Positions 1 to 6,171 of a stretch of DNA of 9,751 bases are shown one piece after another (position 1 is the stretch's first letter; every line of letters begins with the position of its first letter). The notes under the pieces were generated by a model. The model saw only the letters and a program-made list of their open reading frames with translations. It was not told the origin of the DNA and searched no databases. The stretch covers positions 1 to 9,751 of the forward strand of contig DAOVVO010000048.1 in NCBI GenBank assembly GCA_030637135.1, in the 5' to 3' direction. A program made the position numbers and the translations under genes. The stretch is from Nitrospirota bacterium (GTDB lineage: Bacteria > Nitrospirota > Thermodesulfovibrionia > UBA6902 > BMS3Bbin08).

Positions 1-412
1 ATTTCGTAACTTTTCATTAATATTGTCTGTAAATATAAGAATTTTTTCGTTTTGTTTGATATTGAGATTTGTTGTGAAGATTTGTTGTATAGGTTTTTTA
101 ATGCTTTTGTTCATTAGTTGTTACGTATTTTTGGTTTCTTTTTGATGTGTCAATCTTACTTTAACACTATTTATTCTATATTAAATAATTATATCTTAAT
201 AAAAGTAGTAGTAACTTAAGTAGTAGTTAAAAATGTTAGTTGAAATGGAAAACAGGTGACAAATAAACAAAAAGTAATGTTGATATATAGTTCAAAAACT
301 TCTTCTTATTCTTGACAAATTACAAGTGACAATGATACGATTTTTAGGTCATAAAGGGTTTTAAAAAAATCAACGAAATTCATACCTTTATTGCACGAAT
401 AAAAAGACAATA
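1..412. other. AT-rich intergenic region, no gene seen
   Basis: No convincing coding frame, RNA gene or mobile element is visible in this very AT-rich stretch. Two short direct repeats occur: AGATTTGTTGT at 65-75 and 78-88, and AAGTAGTAGT at 203-212 and 218-227. They could be chance products of the base composition or regulator sites. A candidate promoter for the next gene lies at 312-341. The left part may be the downstream flank of a gene outside the window. Confidence 0.6.
312..341 (+). promoter_or_regulatory. Candidate sigma-70-type promoter for the aminotransferase gene
   Basis: A perfect TTGACA (312-317) is followed after 18 bases by TACGAT (336-341), a 4/6 match to the -10 consensus. 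Transcription would begin near 348 and give a leader of about 65 bases before the ATG at 413. The -35 is strong and the -10 imperfect, so the call is tentative in this AT-rich region. Confidence 0.4.
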
Positions 413-1555
413 ATGTTGAAAAAATATTTACTCGCACCTGGTCCAACACCTATTCACCCGGAAGTTTTATCCGCAATGTCTCTACCTATTATCCACCATC
501 GTTCAACAGATTTTACACCGATACTTGATTCAGCTAAAAAAGGACTCCAGTGGTTATATCAAACAAAAAATGATGTCTTGATACTATGCTCTACTGGCAC
601 CGGCGGAATGGTCGGCTCTGTAAGCAACTTTTTTAGTCCACATGATAAGGTTCTTGTAATAAATGGTGGAAAGTTTGGTGAACGGTGGACAAAAATATGC
701 CGGTCATACGGACTGCAGGTACAGGAAATAGAGGTTAAATGGGGTTATGCTGTAAAACCGGATTTAATAGAAGCATCTCTCAAAAAAGATCCCGAGATTA
801 AAGGGGTTCTCGTTCAGGCATCTGAAACATCTACAGGAGTTTACCATGATATTAAGGCAATAAGTGAAATAGTTAAAAAAAGAGATAACACTATTTTGAT
901 TGTGGATGCCATTTCTGCGCTCGTAGCCCATGACATAAAAACCGATCAGTGGGGAATCGATGTAATGGTGGGAGGTTCTCAAAAAGGGATGATGCTTCCG
1001 CCGGGTCTTTCGTTTGTAAGTATTAGTGAAAAAGCATGGAAGATGGCTGAAAAGGCAAAACTGCCAAAATTCTATTTCCATTTTAAAAAAGAAAAAGAAG
1101 CCCTTGCCAAAAATCAGACAAACTTTACATCAGCGGTGACCCTTATAATTGGCCTTAATGAGAGCATCAAACTTCTCCAGAAAGAAGGGCTTGAAAATGT
1201 ATTTAAGAGGCATGAACAACTTGCACATATAACAAGGGAGGCTGTAAAGTCGATAGGGCTTGAGCTTTTCTCACAGGAATCACCTTCAAATGCTGTTACT
1301 GCAATCCTTGCCCCTGAGGGTATTGATGGTCAAAAAATATACAAAACCCTTAAAGATAAGTATGGAATAACCACTGCCGGTGGTCAGGGAAAGGCAAAAG
1401 GGAAAATTTTCAGGATAGCACATTTAGGTTATGCAGATATTTTTGATATCATAATAGCAGTTTCGGCGATAGAAATGGTCTTAGCAGAGCTGGGTTTTCC
1501 GATTAAATTAGGAAAAGGTGTGTCAACAATAGAAAAGCTCATCTTAAAAAAATAA
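413..1555 (+). CDS. Class V PLP-dependent aminotransferase (alanine-glyoxylate / serine-pyruvate / phosphoserine type)
   Basis: A 380-residue fold-type I PLP enzyme of the alanine-glyoxylate/serine-pyruvate aminotransferase family. The N-terminus LLAPGPTPIHPEVL is the usual family start, which supports the ATG at 413 despite a weak ribosome site. Visible PLP-pocket motifs are S-T-G-T-G-G at 60-65, the SETSTG segment at 137-142, D165 in VDAIS (pyridine-nitrogen Asp), and K191 in GSQKG as the Schiff-base lysine. Length is typical and no lesion is seen. The gene lies just upstream of serA, an arrangement also known, as I recall, in Thermotoga and other lineages where this family may serve as the phosphoserine or serine-linked aminotransferase. 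A terminator hairpin follows, so it may be transcribed separately from serA. Databases often label relatives 'soluble hydrogenase 42 kDa subunit', which nothing here supports. The substrate cannot be read from sequence alone. Confidence 0.93.
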   Translation: MLKKYLLAPGPTPIHPEVLSAMSLPIIHHRSTDFTPILDSAKKGLQWLYQTKNDVLILCSTGTGGMVGSVSNFFSPHDKVLVINGGKFGERWTKICRSYGLQVQEIEVKWGYAVKPDLIEASLKKDPEIKGVLVQASETSTGVYHDIKAISEIVKKRDNTILIVDAISALVAHDIKTDQWGIDVMVGGSQKGMMLPPGLSFVSISEKAWKMAEKAKLPKFYFHFKKEKEALAKNQTNFTSAVTLIIGLNESIKLLQKEGLENVFKRHEQLAHITREAVKSIGLELFSQESPSNAVTAILAPEGIDGQKIYKTLKDKYGITTAGGQGKAKGKIFRIAHLGYADIFDIIIAVSAIEMVLAELGFPIKLGKGVSTIEKLILKK

Positions 1556-1565
1556 AACTCGCATC

Positions 1566-1594
1566 ATGACTTCGTTTGAGTCATTAGTTTTTTT
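1566..1594 (+). terminator. Rho-independent terminator after the aminotransferase gene
   Basis: A 6-bp stem, ATGACT (1566-1571) paired with AGTCAT (1579-1584) around a 7-base loop, is followed three bases later by seven T residues (1588-1594). It begins 11 bases after the stop codon. The stem is short and AT-rich, so termination may be partial. Confidence 0.5.
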
Positions 1595-1629
1595 AACTAA
1601 ATCAAACTATTATATTTTAAATTTGTCAT

Positions 1630-1635
1630 TATAAT
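1630..1635 (+). promoter_or_regulatory. Candidate -10 element for serA
   Basis: A perfect TATAAT lies between the upstream terminator and the serA start, about 48 bases before the ATG. No good -35 hexamer sits at the right distance; the region around 1606-1612 matches poorly. Position favours a real promoter, but AT-rich DNA gives such hexamers by chance. Confidence 0.33.
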
Positions 1636-1682
1636 GCTCCTGAATATTTGTTATAAACAGGGGAAATCTGGAACGTTCATAT

Positions 1683-3266
1683 ATGAAAGTACTTGTCAGT
1701 GACAACATATCTCCTAAAGGTATCGCAATTCTTAAAAAGGCAAAGCTCACAGTCGATGTGAAAACTGGTCTCAGCACCGATGAACTCAAGAAAGCGATAC
1801 ACACATATGAAGCCCTCATTGTAAGAAGTGCAACGAAAGTTACACGTGATATTATCGATGCTGCGGAAAATCTCAAGGTGATTGGTAGGGCAGGTTCGGG
1901 TCTTGATAATATTGATAAAACCGCTGCAACCAAGAGGGGCATAGTTGTCATGAATACCCCCGGTGGCAACACGATAACCACTGCAGAACACACAATGGCG
2001 TTACTTTTCTCCATGGCGAGACAAGTACCTCAGGCAAGTGCTTCTATGAAAGAAGGCAAGTGGGAGAAGAAGAGATTCATGGGTGTTGAACTGTATAATA
2101 AAACGCTTGGCATCATAGGCCTTGGAAATATCGGTGCACATGTGGCGAGGATGGCACACGGCATTGGAATGCACATTATTACATATGACCCCTTTCTCAA
2201 CGAGGAAAAGGCAAGAACTCTGGGGGTAAAAATTGTTGAACTTGGTGAGTTAATAAAAACGTCGGACTTTATCACTATTCATGCGCCGTTGACAAAAGAC
2301 ACCATGGGGATGATTAATGCAGAGCGAATTTCTAAAATGAAACCCGGTGTCAGATTGATAAACTCTGCAAGAGGAGGAATTATTGACGAAAAAGCGCTCC
2401 ATGATGCTATTCAGTCAGGTAAGGTTGCAGCTGCAGCCCTGGATGTCTTTGAAAAAGAACCTCCTGAGGGTTCTCCCCTTCTTGGCCTCGACAGGATGGT
2501 CTGTACTCCTCACTTAGGTGCAGCATCAACCGAGGCACAGGAAAATGTAGCAATTGCTATTGCGGAGCAAATAGTTGATTATCTCGTTCACGGGACTATC
2601 AGAAATGCAGTTAATTTTCCTTCTGTATCGGCTGATATTCTTCCAACTCTTCAGCCATACATTAATCTTGCGGAAAGGCTCGGCAGTTTTCTTGCCCAGA
2701 TTTTTGAAGGGGGTATAAATGAGATAGTAGTGGAATATAAAGGTGAAGTTGCGGGATTGATGCTTGAGCCAATAACAGCGGCGGTGCTCAAGAATATTTT
2801 AGCGCCAATTCTTGAATCAACAGTGAATTTTATTAATGCCCCATTGATTGCCAAAGAGAGAAACATAAAGGTTAAAGAAATTACTTCAGATGATGCGGGT
2901 GACTACCACAGCATGCTCGTCGTAAAAATCAGGGCTAATAAAAAAGAAAATTCAGTTTCTGGCGTGCTGCATGGGAAAAAATACCCCCGCATAATAATGG
3001 TCAATAATTTTGCGGTAGAAGTTGTTCCTGAAGGTGAGATGCTTGTTGTTTTAAATAATGATAAACCAGGTGTAATAGGGAATATAGGCACAGTGCTTGG
3101 CAAGAATAATATAAATATTGCACGGATGCAGTTTGGCAGGGCAAAACCAGGTGGTAAGGCTATATCAATTGTGAGCACTGATACCTCTGTTTCGGAGAAA
3201 ATCCTCTCTGCAATCAAAAAACTTCCCAATCTGCTGGATGTAAAACAGATACATCTGCCTGAATGA
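1683..3266 (+). CDS. serA: D-3-phosphoglycerate dehydrogenase, long form with ACT domain
   Basis: A 527-residue enzyme oxidising 3-phosphoglycerate to 3-phosphohydroxypyruvate with NAD+, the first committed step of serine synthesis. Domains in order: substrate-binding lobe (about 1-100), Rossmann NAD domain with GLGNIG at 146-151 and D169 at the ribose-binding position, the catalytic set R230 (NSARGG), E259 (DVFEKEP) and H277 (TPHLGA), return of the substrate lobe to about 315, an intervening ASB domain (about 320-445), and a C-terminal ACT domain (about 453-527) containing NNDKPGVIGNIG. In this long type the ACT domain usually mediates serine feedback inhibition. Length and motifs are normal and complete. 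The ATG at 1683 gives the standard start MKVLVSD; the only SD-like sequence is a weak GGA about 10 bases upstream. Its upstream neighbour, a class V aminotransferase, could catalyse the next step. Confidence 0.97.
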   Translation: MKVLVSDNISPKGIAILKKAKLTVDVKTGLSTDELKKAIHTYEALIVRSATKVTRDIIDAAENLKVIGRAGSGLDNIDKTAATKRGIVVMNTPGGNTITTAEHTMALLFSMARQVPQASASMKEGKWEKKRFMGVELYNKTLGIIGLGNIGAHVARMAHGIGMHIITYDPFLNEEKARTLGVKIVELGELIKTSDFITIHAPLTKDTMGMINAERISKMKPGVRLINSARGGIIDEKALHDAIQSGKVAAAALDVFEKEPPEGSPLLGLDRMVCTPHLGAASTEAQENVAIAIAEQIVDYLVHGTIRNAVNFPSVSADILPTLQPYINLAERLGSFLAQIFEGGINEIVVEYKGEVAGLMLEPITAAVLKNILAPILESTVNFINAPLIAKERNIKVKEITSDDAGDYHSMLVVKIRANKKENSVSGVLHGKKYPRIIMVNNFAVEVVPEGEMLVVLNNDKPGVIGNIGTVLGKNNINIARMQFGRAKPGGKAISIVSTDTSVSEKILSAIKKLPNLLDVKQIHLPE

Positions 3267-3330
3267 AGTAAGACATGGGACATAAGAAGTGAAAAGTCTT
3301 GTTTTCCCGTTTTCCACCACCTAATTTGAA

Positions 3331-3337
3331 AGAGGAG
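3331..3337 (+). promoter_or_regulatory. Shine-Dalgarno site of purA
   Basis: AGAGGAG lies 10 bases before the ATG at 3348 and fixes that start, which also gives the canonical PurA N-terminus. It is one of the clearer ribosome sites in the window. Confidence 0.7.
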
Positions 3338-3347
3338 TTAATACATA

Positions 3348-4697
3348 ATGGCAAATATTGTAGTTGTAGGCGCCCAGTGGGGAGATGAGGGTAAGGGTAA
3401 AATAGTTGACCTTCTAACCGAGGATGCCGGTGTTGTAGCCCGGTATCAAGGCGGTCATAATGCAGGGCATACAGTCGTTATAAAAAATAAAAAATTTATT
3501 CTTCATCTCATCCCATCCGGAATACTGCATAGAGGAAAAACCTGTATTATTGGCAACGGTGTGGTTATTGACCCGAAGGCGCTTATTAAAGAAATGAATG
3601 AGCTGAAGCGCAGAGGGATTCACATAGATAAGAATCTGTTTATAAGCGAGAACGCTCATGTCATCATGCCGTATCATATCGTTCTGGAAAACATGAGCGA
3701 ACAGTCTAAAGGCTCAAAACAAATAGGTACAACGAAAAGAGGTATTGGTCCAACGTATGTTGACAAAATGTCAAGAAGCGGAATAAGGGTTATAGATTTA
3801 ATGGATGAAACACTCCTCAAAGAAAAAATAGAGGCAAATCTCACCGAAATAAATTATCTTCTTCGCAATCGATTTAATACAAGGGCTATCAGTCCTAAAA
3901 AGGTTTATGCTGAGTATGTACAATATGCCAGATATTTAGCCCCGTTTATAACAAATACCGTTGTTCTTACAAACAAACTGATTGAAAAGGGGGAAAATAT
4001 CCTTTTTGAAGGTGCTCAGGGTACGCTTCTTGATGTTGACCACGGGACATACCCCTTTGTTACTTCATCAAGTCCTTCGGCTGGCGGAGTGTGTACAGGA
4101 CTGGGGGTAGCTCCTACCAGGATTGACGGTATTTTAGGTGTGGTAAAGGCATATACGACACGTGTTGGTGGGGGTCCATTCCCAACCGAAGTGAAAGGTT
4201 TTCTTGGCGAACATTTACGGTTAAAGGGAGGAGAGTATGGAGCGACGACCGGCAGGCCGAGAAGATGCGGCTGGCTTGATATAGTTGGTTTAAAACATGC
4301 AATGCGGATAAATGGTTTCACAGGAATTGCGCTCACAAAACTCGATGTTCTTGATGATATCGGTAGGATAAAAGTATGTGTGGCATATACCTATGATGAT
4401 CCGTACAAACGATGCAGGTGTAGCAAAAAGGGCACGTTGTGTAAGTTTACTGATATGCCACAAAGTTCCGTAGTAATAGAGGGATGTAAGCCTGTGTATA
4501 AAGAAATGGATGGGTGGAGAACAAGGACGGTGGGTGCACAAAAACTGAAAGACCTGCCTAAACAGGCGAGATCATATATTGATTATATTGAGGATCTGCT
4601 TCAAGTACGTATAGATATTATCTCAACAGGAGAGAGAAGAGACGAAGTTATCGTGTTAAGAAATCCTTTTAAAATATCGAAACGACAAAAAGGCTAG
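3348..4697 (+). CDS. purA: Adenylosuccinate synthetase
   Basis: A 449-residue cytosolic enzyme joining IMP and aspartate with GTP hydrolysis to give adenylosuccinate, the first step from IMP to AMP. Hallmarks: GAQWGDEGKGK at 8-18 with catalytic D13, NAGHT with H41, GTTKRGIGPTY at 127-137 (IMP/phosphate binding), TTGRPRRCGW at 300-309, TKLD at 330-333 (guanine recognition) and STGERRDE near 427-434. The ATG at 3348 gives the canonical N-terminus and has a good AGAGGAG site. The protein is slightly longer than the usual 425-430 residues. Part of the excess lies between VCVAY (343-347) and CKPVY (380-384), where a basic, cysteine-bearing segment has C356, C358 and C365. It is 81 bases downstream of serA without a clear promoter of its own, so it may be read from serA. 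Confidence 0.98.
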   Translation: MANIVVVGAQWGDEGKGKIVDLLTEDAGVVARYQGGHNAGHTVVIKNKKFILHLIPSGILHRGKTCIIGNGVVIDPKALIKEMNELKRRGIHIDKNLFISENAHVIMPYHIVLENMSEQSKGSKQIGTTKRGIGPTYVDKMSRSGIRVIDLMDETLLKEKIEANLTEINYLLRNRFNTRAISPKKVYAEYVQYARYLAPFITNTVVLTNKLIEKGENILFEGAQGTLLDVDHGTYPFVTSSSPSAGGVCTGLGVAPTRIDGILGVVKAYTTRVGGGPFPTEVKGFLGEHLRLKGGEYGATTGRPRRCGWLDIVGLKHAMRINGFTGIALTKLDVLDDIGRIKVCVAYTYDDPYKRCRCSKKGTLCKFTDMPQSSVVIEGCKPVYKEMDGWRTRTVGAQKLKDLPKQARSYIDYIEDLLQVRIDIISTGERRDEVIVLRNPFKISKRQKG

Positions 4698-4886
4698 GAC
4701 CTCTTTAAGAGTTTTAAACATTAGTTTTTCGTTTCAGCCTGATAATTTACAATACATAACAACATGTCTGTTTGATAGTGTGGAATTGGCTTTTAATAAT
4801 ATTCCATGAATCTTTTATTTTGTTTCTTTTTTTTGTTACACTAATCCCTGTTCTTTGATATCTTCAGGATACGGTTTCTTTATTAT
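4698..4886. other. Intergenic spacer before the tRNA pair
   Basis: I see no coding frame here. CTCTTTAAGAG just after purA is too tight a palindrome to be a good terminator. A weak promoter-like pair, TTGTTA (4833-4838) and TGATAT (4856-4861) with 17-base spacing, might drive the two tRNA genes, but the -10 matches only 3/6. Confidence 0.35.
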
Positions 4887-4962
4887 GGGCCGCTAGCTCA
4901 GTTGGTAGAGCACCGCCCTTTTAAGGCGGGTGTGCTGGGTTCGAACCCCAGGCGGCTCACCA
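4887..4962 (+). tRNA. tRNA-Lys (anticodon TTT)
   Basis: A complete cloverleaf of 76 bases including encoded CCA. The acceptor stem pairs GGGCCGC (4887-4893) with GCGGCTC (4952-4958), with one G-U pair. The D stem is GCTC/GAGC, the anticodon stem CCGCC/GGCGG, and the loop CTTTTAA places TTT at 4920-4922. The variable loop has 5 bases. The T arm is CTGGG-TTCGAAC-CCCAG, the discriminator is A, and CCA is 4960-4962. Anticodon TTT reads AAA and AAG. It lies 11 bases upstream of tRNA-Glu and is probably co-transcribed with it. Confidence 0.97.
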
Positions 4963-4973
4963 GATACAATCAT

Positions 4974-5051
4974 GTCCCCATCGTCTAGTCAGGCCTAGGA
5001 CACCGCCCTTTCAAGGCGGTAACATGGGTTCAAATCCCATTGGGGACGCCA
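4974..5051 (+). tRNA. tRNA-Glu (anticodon TTC)
   Basis: A complete cloverleaf of 78 bases including encoded CCA. The acceptor stem pairs GTCCCCA (4974-4980) with TGGGGAC (5041-5047). The anticodon stem is CCGCC/GGCGG with loop CTTTCAA, giving TTC at 5010-5012. The T arm is ATGGG-TTCAAAT-CCCAT, the discriminator is G (5048), and CCA is 5049-5051. The first part matches the usual bacterial tRNA-Glu pattern, with a slightly enlarged D loop. Its last 31 bases are repeated exactly at 5889-5919, which marks this gene as an integration site; the gene itself remains intact. Confidence 0.97.
5021..5051 (+). repeat. Left attachment-site copy (31-bp direct repeat in the tRNA-Glu 3' end)
   Basis: This is the last three variable-loop bases, the T arm, the 3' acceptor strand, discriminator and CCA of tRNA-Glu. 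It is identical over 31 bases to 5889-5919, and identity stops immediately at both edges (T versus G before, G versus A after). Sequence of this type is the usual target of tRNA-directed tyrosine recombinases. Confidence 0.85.
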
Positions 5052-5061
5052 GTGAATTCAA

Positions 5062-5090
5062 GGGGTTGCAGACAATGCAGCCTCTTTTTT
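5062..5090 (+). terminator. Rho-independent terminator just after tRNA-Glu
   Basis: GGGGTTGCA (5062-5070) pairs over 9 bp with TGCAGCCTC (5076-5084), two pairs being G-T, around the loop GACAA, and is followed by six T residues (5085-5090). It begins 10 bases after the CCA and would end the tRNA transcript. Because it lies between the two repeats, it probably arrived with the inserted unit. Confidence 0.8.
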
Positions 5091-5169
5091 ATGATAGGTA
5101 ATAAAGCAATTTGAGCGAGGAATTCATAAGGTCTTGGAAAATATAATAGCTCAGAAAGCTGATAAGAAT

Positions 5170-5508
5170 TCAGAGAGAAAAAAGTTTTTTAAAATGAGGT
5201 TTTAAAGGTGGCAGTTCGTCTTTAATGACAGTCCAGACAATTTCAAGGTCTACGCCAAAATATTCGTGAATGAGTTTATTTCTCATTCCCGTCATTTTGT
5301 CCCAGGGGACATCGGGAATCTTGTTCCTCATCTCCTCAGGTATTTTCCTTGCTGCTTCGCCTAAAACTTCAAGACTCCTTATTACTGCGTTTATTGTTTT
5401 TTTATCTTGAGAGAATTCAGCAAAAGTCATGTTATCGGTGAATTCCGCAATCTCTTCAAAAGAAGTTATAATGTCATTTACATAATCCGTGAAATCACGC
5501 CTTCTCAT
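5170..5508 (-). CDS. hepT: HepT-like HEPN-domain toxin (DUF86 family ribonuclease)
   Basis: A 112-residue, helix-rich protein of the HEPN/DUF86 type. Residues 76-83 read RNKLIHEY, the R-x4-H-x-Y motif: R76 and H81 are the expected RNase residues, and Y83 is the tyrosine that the partner nucleotidyltransferase AMPylates in characterised MntA-HepT systems. The family toxin is an RNase acting on cellular RNA, in some cases tRNA. The ATG at 5508 overlaps the end of the upstream MNT gene by 4 bases, so the two are probably translationally coupled. Length is normal for the family and all motif residues are present, so an active toxin is predicted. It lies inside the repeat-bounded unit, with its 3' end towards tRNA-Glu. 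No clear minus-strand terminator is visible beyond it. Confidence 0.88.
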   Translation of the reverse strand: MRRRDFTDYVNDIITSFEEIAEFTDNMTFAEFSQDKKTINAVIRSLEVLGEAARKIPEEMRNKIPDVPWDKMTGMRNKLIHEYFGVDLEIVWTVIKDELPPLKPHFKKLFSL

Positions 5509-5798
5509 ACACTCACTAATTCTTCAAGAATATATTTCCCTATCGTAGGTTTCAAAGCCTTTTTCGTTACCAGATCTACTTTCAGACCTATAATCTTCAC
5601 CAGGTATTCTTCCAATTCCAGAAATTTAAAGAAACCAATTGGTTTTTCTAATTCCACAAGAACATCTACGTCACTGTTTTCAGCTTGCTCGCCTCTCACA
5701 TACGAGCCGAATATCCCTATTTCCTTCACACCGTAATTTTTTACCAACTCTTTTTTATGTTTTTGGATTTTCTTTTTAATTTCTTCAAGAGATTCCAT
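5505..5798 (-). CDS. mntA: MntA-like minimal nucleotidyltransferase antitoxin
   Basis: A 97-residue MNT-fold protein. It has the signature G-S-x10-D-x-D (G31, S32, D43, D45), with a likely third metal-binding acidic residue D75 in LKVDLV. In characterised MntA-HepT (type VII) systems this protein silences HepT by transferring AMP groups to the tyrosine of its R-x4-H-x-Y motif. Here the antitoxin gene comes first and ends in a 4-base overlap with the HEPN gene. The ATG at 5798 has a GAGGA ribosome site ending 6 bases upstream and a TATAAT about 24 bases upstream, supporting the start. The catalytic set is intact. A kanamycin nucleotidyltransferase-like resistance role is unlikely at this length and with a HEPN partner. 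Confidence 0.9.
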   Translation of the reverse strand: MESLEEIKKKIQKHKKELVKNYGVKEIGIFGSYVRGEQAENSDVDVLVELEKPIGFFKFLELEEYLVKIIGLKVDLVTKKALKPTIGKYILEELVSV

Positions 5799-5821
5799 TC
5801 TTGTTCCTCATCATTTTTTTC

Positions 5822-5827
5822 ATTATA
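5822..5827 (-). promoter_or_regulatory. Candidate -10 element of the mntA-hepT operon
   Basis: Read on the minus strand this is a perfect TATAAT, about two dozen bases before the mntA start. The best -35 at 17-base spacing (5845-5850, ATGTAA on the minus strand) matches only 3/6. The mntA ribosome site GAGGA lies at 5805-5809. The position suits a short-leader transcript starting within the repeat-bounded unit. Confidence 0.45.
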
Positions 5828-5888
5828 AACGATTTATTTTACTTTTACATGTATTAAATTGTTTTTTGAGAGTCAGCTGTTTAAGCAG

Positions 5889-5919
5889 AACATGGGTTCA
5901 AATCCCATTGGGGACGCCA
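5889..5919 (+). repeat. Right attachment-site copy (31-bp partial tRNA-Glu)
   Basis: An exact copy of tRNA-Glu 5021-5051: the T arm ATGGG-TTCAAAT-CCCAT, the acceptor strand TGGGGAC, G and CCA, with no 5' part of a tRNA before it. It cannot form a functional tRNA. It is read here as the attR-like end of the inserted unit. Confidence 0.85.
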
Positions 5920-5928
5920 AGCAAATGC

Positions 5929-5973
5929 AGGCCTGCTGTGAACAGTTGCTTTGTACACAGCGGGCTTTCTTTT
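5929..5973 (+). terminator. Strong Rho-independent terminator next to the right repeat
   Basis: A 12-bp stem pairs 5929-5940 (AGGCCTGCTGTG) with 5956-5967 (CACAGCGGGCTT) around a 15-base loop. Two pairs are G-T. The T-rich run TTTCTTTT (5966-5973) overlaps the base of the stem. It starts 9 bases after the right tRNA 3'-end copy and may be the original tRNA-Glu terminator, displaced when the unit inserted. Confidence 0.78.
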
Positions 5974-6028
5974 AATAATTTTAACTCATTACATTTAAAA
6001 ACTGAGTTTGCGATGTTTTAAAATTCAA

Positions 6029-6057
6029 GGGGTTACGAGCTCGTTACTCCTTTTTTT
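6029..6057 (+). terminator. Rho-independent terminator upstream of the respiratory operon
   Basis: GGGGTTACG (6029-6037) pairs with CGTTACTCC (6042-6050) around the loop AGCT, with one T-T mismatch and one G-T pair, and is followed by seven T residues (6051-6057). It shares AATTCAAGGGGTT with the terminator after tRNA-Glu. No gene ending nearby explains it, so it may insulate the operon or be left from another insertion. Confidence 0.65.
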
Positions 6058-6124
6058 ATTTTCACTGTGCACCCAATTACCGGGACATCTATCCTCATGG
6101 AATAGCAGTTCTTTATTTTATTTT

Positions 6125-6154
6125 GTGACAAGGGCTTAAACTCTAAATTGTAAT
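6125..6154 (+). promoter_or_regulatory. Candidate sigma-70-type promoter for the oxidoreductase-Rieske-cytochrome b operon
   Basis: GTGACA (6125-6130, 5/6 match) and TGTAAT (6149-6154, 5/6 match) are separated by 18 bases. A start near 6161 would place the FNR-like palindrome at 6172-6187 just downstream, where a bound regulator could block elongation. This is an alternative, or a second promoter, to the operator-linked one at 6209. Confidence 0.4.
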
Positions 6155-6171
6155 TGAAAAAAAATTTTTTA

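Larger units (their letters stand above)
5021..5919. mobile_element. Minimal tRNA-Glu-integrated island carrying only a toxin-antitoxin pair
   Basis: Exact 31-bp direct repeats of the tRNA-Glu 3' end bound a unit of about 868 bp (one repeat plus cargo). It contains a hairpin terminator, the minus-strand HEPN and MNT genes, and their promoter. No integrase, excisionase, transposase or fragment of one is visible, so the unit is either a deletion remnant of a larger genomic island or a non-autonomous cassette moved by a recombinase supplied elsewhere. The cargo ends and the repeats are cleanly placed. A local duplication of a tRNA-Glu gene that later decayed is the main alternative: only the 3' part survives in the right copy, with unrelated DNA before it. 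Confidence 0.6.

Noticed and set aside
65..227. Short direct repeats in the left intergenic region as a CRISPR or iteron array
   Set aside because: Only two copies each of 10-11 AT-rich bases, with no regular spacers and no replication gene nearby.
1610..3283. Several minus-strand open frames across the serA gene
   Set aside because: They are antisense shadows of a complete serA with all catalytic motifs; their products are low-complexity hydrophobic strings with no family features.
3277..3307. Imperfect hairpin between serA and purA (GGGACATAAGA with TCTTGTTTTCC)
   Set aside because: It pairs with a mismatch and wobbles but has no T run behind it, so terminator function is not supported.
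4698..4716. CTCTTTAAGAG followed by TTTT after purA as a terminator
   Set aside because: The palindrome leaves at most a 3-base loop and a 4-bp stem, too weak to call.
5407..5736. Plus-strand open frame of 109 codons antisense to the toxin-antitoxin genes
   Set aside because: It mirrors the MNT and HEPN genes, whose motifs are clear on the minus strand. Its product has no recognisable motif and no ribosome site.
5871..5888. Possible remnant of a tRNA-Glu 5' half before the right repeat, because AGTCAG also occurs in the tRNA-Glu D loop
   Set aside because: Only six bases match and the distance to the shared 3' end differs (about 12 versus 28 bases), so chance is likely.
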